Source: Bacillota bacterium (GTDB lineage: Bacteria > Bacillota_G > SHA-98 > UBA4971). From it: a stretch of 11,184 nt of DNA. Position numbers and translations under genes: made by a program. Positions 6,053 to 11,184 of this stretch are shown here, in pieces. The stretch spans positions 1 through 11,184 of the forward strand of contig JAAZEW010000065.1 of assembly GCA_012512055.1 (NCBI GenBank). Reading direction: 5' to 3'. The notes under the pieces were generated by a model that ran no database searches, had not been told where the DNA came from, and was given only the letters and a program-made list of their open reading frames with translations. Positions within the stretch are counted from its first letter, which is position 1, and every line of letters starts with the position of its first letter.

Positions 6053-6117
6053 AGCCCAAATCTACATGTATCGTCATTGTCTTACTGACCAACGTCGGGC
6101 TTTCCAGGCAGTCTTGT
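5924..6117 (+). repeat. direct repeat copy 2
   Basis: Matches 5365-5559. The alignment has three parts: 27 identical bases, then 43 bases holding 12 substitutions (5392-5434 in copy 1), then about 125 bases with one 1-base deletion and one substitution. This uneven pattern is not what a single recent duplication gives; partial gene conversion between older copies would fit better. Confidence 0.93.
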
Positions 6118-6131
6118 ATTTCCCGATTAGC

Positions 6132-6143
6132 TTGACAGGTCAA
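6132..6143. promoter_or_regulatory. TTGAC-AG-GTCAA inverted repeat upstream of tctB
   Basis: A 5+5 base inverted repeat with a 2-base centre, 59 bases before the tctB start. It contains a perfect TTGACA (6132-6137), but no good -10 box follows at 16-18 bases (best is TCTGAA, 3 of 6). A weak promoter or operator is possible, and tctB would need one if the scar interrupts the operon. Confidence 0.25.
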
Positions 6144-6202
6144 CTCAATCGGTGTTCTGAATCAACATCAGGGACACGTATTTTACAGGGGGGCGAGCAA
6201 AG

Positions 6203-6652
6203 ATGACCCTAGATGCGAAGATCGCGTTGATTCTTATACTCCTCGGAGGATTCCTTTGCAGAGCTACGTTTTCTCTTCCCGGAGCTCGATTTGACCGTTT
6301 GGGACCGGCGTTTTTCCCTCGTGTAGTCTCTATCATCCTCGTTGCGCTTAGTGTCTTTCTTGCCTTGGACAGTCTCCGCTCAAATAAGAAGGATGACGTC
6401 CGAATGAGAGAGGAGGGAGCCAAGGCGGAGTACAGCATGATTCTCTTCCTAATGGTTTTGCTATGCCTATATGTCCTGTTCTTGAAGCGCCTTGGATACC
6501 TTGTAACGACATCCCTGTTTCTGATAGTAAGCATGCTGGTTCTTAACCCAGAATCAAAGCGGTTTTTACCAAAGGTGGTTCTTCTGTCTCTAGCAATTGC
6601 CACCGGAATTCACGTTGTGTTTGGGAGATTTCTGGGGGTTATGTTGCCATAG
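6203..6652 (+). CDS. tctB: TTT transporter small membrane subunit TctB (DUF1468)
   Basis: A 149-residue integral membrane protein, normal length for TctB. Hydrophobic segments lie at about 6-20, 40-57, 76-94, 98-114 and 122-141, and the conserved RLGPAFFPR (32-40) follows the first helix. TctB is the poorly conserved small subunit that pairs with TctA to form the ion-driven permease. AGGGGGG at 6187-6193 lies 9 bases before the ATG. The gene begins 85 bases after the tctC-derived repeat and is followed 18 bases later by tctA. Sequence identity in this family is low, so the call rests on topology, the GPaFFPR motif and the position before tctA. Confidence 0.88.
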   Translation: MTLDAKIALILILLGGFLCRATFSLPGARFDRLGPAFFPRVVSIILVALSVFLALDSLRSNKKDDVRMREEGAKAEYSMILFLMVLLCLYVLFLKRLGYLVTTSLFLIVSMLVLNPESKRFLPKVVLLSLAIATGIHVVFGRFLGVMLP

Positions 6653-6670
6653 AACCAAAAAGGAGCGTGA

Positions 6671-8185
6671 GTGTCAATGAATATCGACTTTGTGATGCAG
6701 GCATTCTCCGCGATATTGCAATGGGATGTAATACTTGTAATGGCCGGCGGGGTCACTCTAGGCATTGTTATGGGAGCAATCCCAGGGCTTACAGCTACTA
6801 TGGCCATTACCCTGCTTATACCTTTCACTTTCGGAATGGAACCCCTGCGTGGTCTTGCACTCTTGATCTCAGTCTACACTGGCGGAATGTCGGGAGGACT
6901 TATTTCCGCAATGCTTCTACGCATGCCTGGTACCCCCTCATCGATAGCTACAGTATTCGATGGACATCCCATGGCTCAACAGGGCAGGGCGGGCTACGCA
7001 TTAGGGTTAGGGATAACTGCGTCCTTTGTGGGGACTATCGTCAGTGCAATCCTGTTAAGTTTTCTGTCACCACTTCTTGCGAAGTTTGCGCTGAGTTTCG
7101 GATCCTTTGAGTATTTCGCTCTGGCATTTTTGGCGCTATCACTAATAGCATCTCTTTCCGAAGGTTCACTTGTTAAGGGTCTCATAAGTGGGGTAATCGG
7201 ACTCATTATTGCGACCGTAGGATCAGACCCCGTTGAAGGGGTTGCTCGGTTCACAATGGGTTTTCCATCACTGCGTGGGGGATTCAGTTTGCTTCCGGTT
7301 TTGGTAGGGGTTTTCGCGATTTCACAGGTGTTTCGTGAGGCTGAGAACCCTGTCAAGAAATATCTTCTGCCCAAGACAGATTATGGAAGATTTCTGCCAA
7401 CTCTCCGGGAAATCATGGCTTCTTGGTCTAATTACCTTCGTTCGAGCTTGATAGGAGTCTTCATAGGAGCGCTGCCAGGTGCTGGTGGGGATATTGCTGG
7501 TTTACTTGCTTACGATCAGGCCAAGAGGGCATCAAAGCATCCAGAGCAATTCGGGAAAGGAGCTCCCGATGGTGTTATTGCAGCGGAAAGCGCAAATAAT
7601 GGGGTGATTGGGGGTGCCCTTATCCCTCTTCTCACTCTCGGAATTCCAGGGAACGCAGCCACCGCTATAATGCTTGGGGGACTTACCATACATAACCTTC
7701 ATCCAGGACCTTTCCTGTTTAGGGAGCATCCGGCTCTTGTATATGGGGTTTTTGTAGCTCTTTTTGTGGCCGCAATATTAATGTTCTTGATAGAGACCAT
7801 CGGCATAAGAGCGTTTGTTGCAGCACTCAAGGCTCCCAAGTATATCTTACTTCCAGTAATACTAGTATTCTGCTTGATAGGTTCATTTGCCTTGAACAAT
7901 CGAATCTTTGATATGTGGGTGCTTATTGCATTTGGAGCGCTTGGGTACCTTCTTGAAAAGGGTGGATTGTCGCTCGGTCCCTTAGTCTTAGGTGTTATAC
8001 TTGGTCCCATCGCCGAGAATCACCTGCGGGTTGGACTTATGACGAGCGGAGGAAGCCTTCTCCCTTTAGTGACACGGCCAATTTCCTGTGGATGTCTTGT
8101 CCTTGCTGTGTTCTCGTTTCTGTCGCCAATACTCAAAGCCCGGAAGCAAAATGAAGTAGTACCAGGGGGGCGGAACACAAGATGA
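6671..8185 (+). CDS. tctA: TTT transporter large permease subunit TctA
   Basis: A 504-residue polytopic membrane protein with the usual length and about twelve hydrophobic stretches. Conserved TctA features are GVTLGIVMGAIPGLTATMA (27-45), YTGGMSGGLISAMLLRMPGT (69-88), FDGHPMAQQG (96-105), GALPGAGGDIA (266-276), FGKGAPDGVIAAESANN (294-310) and LTLGIPGNAATA (321-332). It forms the transport pathway, taking the solute from the TctC receptor and moving it inward with protons or sodium. AGGAG at 6661-6665 is 5 bases from GTG 6671 and 11 from ATG 6677; I keep GTG, but the later ATG is possible and changes only two residues. The stop overlaps the larA start as ATGA, so uptake and the racemase are translationally coupled, which argues that the imported compound is the racemase substrate. 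Confidence 0.96.
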   Translation: MSMNIDFVMQAFSAILQWDVILVMAGGVTLGIVMGAIPGLTATMAITLLIPFTFGMEPLRGLALLISVYTGGMSGGLISAMLLRMPGTPSSIATVFDGHPMAQQGRAGYALGLGITASFVGTIVSAILLSFLSPLLAKFALSFGSFEYFALAFLALSLIASLSEGSLVKGLISGVIGLIIATVGSDPVEGVARFTMGFPSLRGGFSLLPVLVGVFAISQVFREAENPVKKYLLPKTDYGRFLPTLREIMASWSNYLRSSLIGVFIGALPGAGGDIAGLLAYDQAKRASKHPEQFGKGAPDGVIAAESANNGVIGGALIPLLTLGIPGNAATAIMLGGLTIHNLHPGPFLFREHPALVYGVFVALFVAAILMFLIETIGIRAFVAALKAPKYILLPVILVFCLIGSFALNNRIFDMWVLIAFGALGYLLEKGGLSLGPLVLGVILGPIAENHLRVGLMTSGGSLLPLVTRPISCGCLVLAVFSFLSPILKARKQNEVVPGGRNTR

Positions 8186-9477
8186 GGTTGAATCTTCCGT
8201 ATGGGAATAGCAGTATTAATGTAGAACTCAATCAGGGTCACAAGGCTCAGGTTCTCACTCCTCATGAGATACCGGCACTGAGATATCCTACACACGCGAT
8301 ACTGGAAGCGATGGAAAACCCTGCGGGAGAGGGATTATCTTCAATAGTGGGACGGGGCACAAATGTTACGATAGTAATAAGCGATGTAACGCGACCGGTT
8401 CCTACTTCTCTGATATTGCCACCCCTTATCAGAGAACTCGGTAGGTTGGGAGTACTTGATGAGGATATTCGCATAGTTACGGCAACAGGTTTGCACAGAG
8501 GACATACAGATGAAGAAAGAGCTTACCTTGTTGGGCAAGAGATATTTCGGCATTTCAAGATAATTGATCACGATGCGCGAAGCTCAACAGATCTTACCAA
8601 CTTGGGAAAGACGTCACGCGGAACGCCCATAACTGTGAACAATACAGTTCTTGACGCCGATGTGAGGATAGTGATAAGCTACGTAGCACCGCATCCACGC
8701 GCGGGGTTCAGTGGCGGGCGCAAGAGCATTATACCTGGTGTTTCAGGAGAGAAATCAATTGCCGCAATCCACCGACCAGAGTGGATGGATGACCCGAATT
8801 GCGTCTATGGGATGCTCGAGGGCAATCCAATGCATACAGATATGGTCGAATACGCGCGGATCGTGGGTGTTGATTTTACGATAAATGCTGTTCTCAATAG
8901 CCAAAAACAGCTCGCCGGTGTTTTTGCGGGCGGTCTCGACAGCGCGTTCTCAGAAGCTGTTCGTCATTCAAGAAAGGTGAATGTTGTTCAGACACCGAGA
9001 CAAGCTGACGTAGCGATTGTGACTCCTGGCGGTTTTCCTTTTGACTGCAATTTATATCAAGCCACAAAAGCCATATCGTCTGTCATCCTACTCCCAAGGC
9101 CTCTCATTAGGCGGGGTGGTGTGGTTGTGTTGGTTTGTGAATGCAGTGAGGGCTTGGGTAATGCTAATCTTTCAGCATTTGATATTCTAATGGAAGCAAA
9201 GACTCCAGCTGACGCACGTCGGACAATATATGAGACGCGTGAACAGCCTGCTTCCGGCCAGTGGGGCGTGCAAACTTGGGCCGCTCTTCTGGATTACGCA
9301 ACAGTCATAATCGTCTCAGATAACCTGGCACCGGAAGTTGTGAGAAAGCTACACGCCATTCCGGCATCGTCAGTGGAAGAGGCTCTAGGTATTGCGCAAG
9401 GCCTAGTAAGTAATGTCCCTGAGGTCATCGTGCTACCCTATGCACCTGAGACAATAGTGGAGGTGAGAGATTCATGA
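8182..9477 (+). CDS. larA: LarA-family nickel-pincer 2-hydroxyacid racemase/epimerase
   Basis: A 431-residue cytosolic enzyme, close to the usual 420-430. LarA enzymes use a nickel-pincer nucleotide tethered to a lysine to move a hydride at C2 of 2-hydroxy acids, inverting the centre. The active-site set is present: D68 and R71 in ISDVTRPVP, H105 and H108 in ATGLHRGH, H171 in VAPHPRAGFSGG, the cofactor-linking K181 in GGRKSIIPG, H197 in IAAIHRPEW, and Q293/K296 in NLYQATKA. A Trp-rich WGVQTW (361-366) lies where the substrate-side Trp of LarA falls. Characterised homologues act on lactate, malate, phenyllactate and sugar acids, so lactate should not be assumed. No larB, larC or larE cofactor genes are in the window and they must be elsewhere. 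It overlaps tctA by four bases before it and the dehydrogenase by four bases after it. Confidence 0.92.
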   Translation: MRLNLPYGNSSINVELNQGHKAQVLTPHEIPALRYPTHAILEAMENPAGEGLSSIVGRGTNVTIVISDVTRPVPTSLILPPLIRELGRLGVLDEDIRIVTATGLHRGHTDEERAYLVGQEIFRHFKIIDHDARSSTDLTNLGKTSRGTPITVNNTVLDADVRIVISYVAPHPRAGFSGGRKSIIPGVSGEKSIAAIHRPEWMDDPNCVYGMLEGNPMHTDMVEYARIVGVDFTINAVLNSQKQLAGVFAGGLDSAFSEAVRHSRKVNVVQTPRQADVAIVTPGGFPFDCNLYQATKAISSVILLPRPLIRRGGVVVLVCECSEGLGNANLSAFDILMEAKTPADARRTIYETREQPASGQWGVQTWAALLDYATVIIVSDNLAPEVVRKLHAIPASSVEEALGIAQGLVSNVPEVIVLPYAPETIVEVRDS

Positions 9478-10445
9478 AGCCTAAGGTTCTCCTGACTGAG
9501 CCAGTCTTAGAGGACGGGTTAGAAATATTGGAAGAAGTAGCTGACGTACATGTTCTCGGCAGTACTAATGTATCAGATGTGAAGGACGCAATCATTGATG
9601 CGGATGCACTCATAGTAAAGTTTGCCAGGATAACACGAGAGATTATCACTTGTGGGCGTAGGCTTAGGGTGATAGGAAAGCACGGGATTGGCGTGGATAC
9701 GATCGATCTTGACGCTGCCTGCGAAAGAGGAATCATGGTGCTGAACGTTCCTGCGGCGAGTCACAATACTGTTGCCGAACATACTATTGCACTTGTCTTT
9801 GCGCTCCTAAGACATATTCCTGGAGCTCATGTGGCGTTGAGTTCGGGCGACTGTAACCGCGAGGAATTTCTCGGATGGGACGTTACAGGAAAGACTCTCG
9901 GGTTAATTGGAGCCGGACGAATAGGCATGCTTGTTGCTCAGAAGGCTATGGCCCTGGGGATGGTTACTGTCGCGTTCGACCCTTATGTCGACATTTCGAA
10001 AGATGATCACCGTTCTATGCTTACATTTGTGAGCTTCGATGAGCTCATTGGCGTATCTGATATAGTAAGCATTCATGTACCGCTTAATGAGAATACAAGA
10101 AGGATGATTGGAGAACGTGAGCTCTTACGTATGAAATCCGGATCTTTTCTCATCAACACAAGCAGGGCAGACATAATAGATGAACATGCGCTCTTTGCAG
10201 CTCTGAAAATTGGAAAGCTAGCTGGAGCAGCACTCGATGTATTCCAGAAGTCAAGCGATGACCAAATTGCCTGCAAGCAACTTATGAATGCGGGGAATGT
10301 GATTTTCACTCCGCATATTGCGGCATTTACTCATGAGGCCCAGAAGCGTGTTGTAACAACAATCTGCCAAGATGTAGCCAATGTACTTATGGGAAAGCAG
10401 CCTACAAATCCGGTTCATCCATCTAGGGTGCACACGGTGAACTAG
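9474..10445 (+). CDS. D-2-hydroxyacid dehydrogenase (NAD-type) with a substituted catalytic Glu
   Basis: A 323-residue member of the D-isomer 2-hydroxyacid dehydrogenase family (phosphoglycerate/glycerate dehydrogenase type), cytosolic. The catalytic domain halves flank a Rossmann domain: GKTLGLIGAGRIG (139-151), with D169 in VAFDP indicating NAD rather than NADP. LINTSRADIIDE holds the substrate Arg (R231), and TPHIAAFTHEAQ holds the catalytic His (H281). The family's catalytic Glu in DVFE.EP, 29 residues after the Arg, is Ser here (DVFQKSSDD, S260). The start is ATG at 9474, overlapping the larA stop. The order racemase then D-specific dehydrogenase suggests that an L-acid is inverted and then oxidised to a 2-oxo acid, or the reverse. 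Glyoxylate/hydroxypyruvate reductase activity is also possible. Confidence 0.92.
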   Translation: MKPKVLLTEPVLEDGLEILEEVADVHVLGSTNVSDVKDAIIDADALIVKFARITREIITCGRRLRVIGKHGIGVDTIDLDAACERGIMVLNVPAASHNTVAEHTIALVFALLRHIPGAHVALSSGDCNREEFLGWDVTGKTLGLIGAGRIGMLVAQKAMALGMVTVAFDPYVDISKDDHRSMLTFVSFDELIGVSDIVSIHVPLNENTRRMIGERELLRMKSGSFLINTSRADIIDEHALFAALKIGKLAGAALDVFQKSSDDQIACKQLMNAGNVIFTPHIAAFTHEAQKRVVTTICQDVANVLMGKQPTNPVHPSRVHTVN

Positions 10446-10516
10446 AGTCAAGAAGGTTCAATCACACAGGTGACGACTTAGGAGTGAATTCTGACTAAGT
10501 AAGTGTCCGAAAATAA

Positions 10517-10545
10517 TCGACAGATCATTGTTTTTGATGTATAAT
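10517..10545 (+). promoter_or_regulatory. sigma70-type promoter of the IS element
   Basis: TCGACA (10517-10522), a 17-base spacer and a perfect TATAAT (10540-10545). It is 40 bases upstream of the TTG start, with AGGGGGT (10571-10577) as ribosome binding site. Confidence 0.6.
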
Positions 10546-10585
10546 CCCTGTTAAACGCCTATTTGATGACAGGGGGTCATATAGA

Positions 10586-11184
10586 TTGCGATTCGTTCGT
10601 CCCTTGTCAGATAATGAAGTGAGGAAGCTCGAACACATGCGACGTAATGAGGTCGGTAGGATATCTCAAAGAGCTCATGTGATTCTCCTATCGAACAGGC
10701 GCTTCTGTGTGGTGAAAATAGCCAGGATATTCGGTACCAGAGAAGCCACTGTTCGCCGTCGGATTGAGCGCTTTGAACAAGAGGGAATTGACTTCCTTTC
10801 CGATAGACCTTGTTCCGGGAGGCCGCCCAAAGTTGCGGCCGACGTGCTTCCCGTCATTGAAAGGGATGTGCTTTCCTCCCCAGCATCACATGGCTATCTG
10901 TTCACGATATGGACAACAATTAACGTATCGATTCACCTTGCATTCAAGTATGGGATCGAGATAAGCTAAACCACTTGTCGTAGGGTCCTCACGGCCCTTG
11001 ATTTCCGTCACAACCGCCCTCGCCACGATCCCAAGAAAGCCCGTGACCTGCTTGCCGAGGAAAAGCTAAAGGCAATCCTCGAGGTTCTTTCTTCGAGGGT
11101 AGCTGGCAACCATGTGCTCTATGAAGATGAATGCGATATTCACCTTCTGCCTCCACTACGGGCTATGTGGATGAAAAAAGCTAA
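10586..11184 (+). pseudogene. IS630-family transposase, interrupted by a stop codon and cut by the window end
   Basis: The frame opens at TTG 10586 with AGGGGGT upstream. The N-terminal part is a helix-turn-helix DNA-binding region: RISQRAHVILLSN, KIARIFGTREATVRRRIERF, then FLSDRPCSGRPPK, the typical IS630 linker. An in-frame TAA at 10967-10969 follows KYGIEIS. The same frame then continues as TCRRVLTALDFRHNRPRHDP and AEEKLKAIL, reaching YEDECDIHLLPPLRAMW, which matches the start of the DDE catalytic domain with its first acidic residue. In IS630 proteins the stop position is normally an acidic residue (S-D-E-T.RRVL), so this looks like a nonsense change of a GAA-like codon. Without read-through the product is a 127-residue fragment lacking the catalytic domain. 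Confidence 0.82.

Larger units (their letters stand above)
10500..11184 (+). mobile_element. IS630-family insertion sequence, left part (runs off the window)
   Basis: The sequence from about TA 10500-10501 (TAAGTGTCCGAAAATAATCG) onward is unrelated to the catabolic genes. It carries a promoter and an IS630-type transposase frame that is still open at the window's end. IS630 elements insert at TA, which fits the proposed edge, but the right end and its inverted repeat lie outside, so the boundary is an estimate. The preceding 50 bases after the dehydrogenase gene hold no gene. Confidence 0.7.

Noticed and set aside
5997..6206. 69-codon plus-strand frame running up to tctB
   Set aside because: Its first part is tctC repeat read in a different frame and the rest is spacer. 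It has no independent start signal and is probably not a gene.
6145..6603. 152-codon minus-strand frame opposite tctB
   Set aside because: The plus strand encodes a clear TctB with a ribosome binding site and the GPAFFPR motif. The minus frame is Arg-rich and unrecognisable.
6667..7110. 147-codon frame overlapping tctA on the + strand
   Set aside because: It lies wholly inside tctA in another frame, has unusual composition (many Cys, Tyr, His, Arg) and shows no family motif. It is a shadow of tctA codons.
10476..10500. ACTTAG ... CTAAGT inverted repeat after the dehydrogenase gene as a terminator
   Set aside because: The stem is only 6 bp with a 13-base loop and no T-run. It straddles the proposed IS edge, so it is probably chance.
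1..11184. CRISPR array, tRNA, rRNA or phage-defence genes
   Set aside because: I found no regularly spaced repeats, no cloverleaf-like or rRNA segments, and no nuclease, methylase or toxin families in the window.

Overview
The window reads as bacterial chromosome of moderate GC, with every recognisable gene on the + strand, short intergenic gaps, GTG and TTG starts, and strong purine-rich ribosome binding sites. The gene families suggest an anaerobe such as a Clostridia-type Firmicute or a Synergistota member, but no marker in the window fixes the taxon, so this is inference only.

Left edge (1-422): the last 50 codons of a LivF-type branched-chain amino acid ABC transporter ATPase, then a leader with a candidate promoter and GTATATAC-type palindromes.

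Catabolic/regulatory block (423-4335): a DapA/NAL-family pyruvate-dependent aldolase or lyase, a stem-loop, a YeiH (UPF0324) membrane protein, a GntR/HutC (UTRA) repressor, and a PfkB sugar kinase that most resembles 2-keto-3-deoxygluconate kinase. The kinase ends in a region with an orphan Shine-Dalgarno and two very short ORFs, which looks like a gene remnant.

Transport and oxidation block (4470-10445): a complete tripartite tricarboxylate transporter in the order tctC-(scar)-tctB-tctA. It is followed, with ATGA stop/start overlaps, by a LarA-family nickel-pincer 2-hydroxyacid racemase/epimerase and a D-2-hydroxyacid dehydrogenase. Between tctC and tctB lies a 0.7 kb scar. It contains a second, truncated copy of the tctC 3' end plus 66 bases of downstream DNA, with a mosaic divergence pattern, and an unidentified reading frame broken by stops.

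Right edge (about 10500-11184): the left part of an IS630-family insertion sequence with its own sigma70-like promoter. Its transposase frame is interrupted by an in-frame TAA and then runs off the window.

Working model (inference): the transporter imports a 2-hydroxy acid, LarA inverts its C2 centre, and the dehydrogenase oxidises the D-isomer to a 2-oxo acid. The kinase and/or the DapA-family aldolase then take a 2-keto-3-deoxy type acid to central metabolism under GntR control. The substrate is unknown. Unusual points are a serine in place of the catalytic glutamate in the dehydrogenase, a changed GTTGE motif in the aldolase, and a YeiH-type putative exporter in the cluster.
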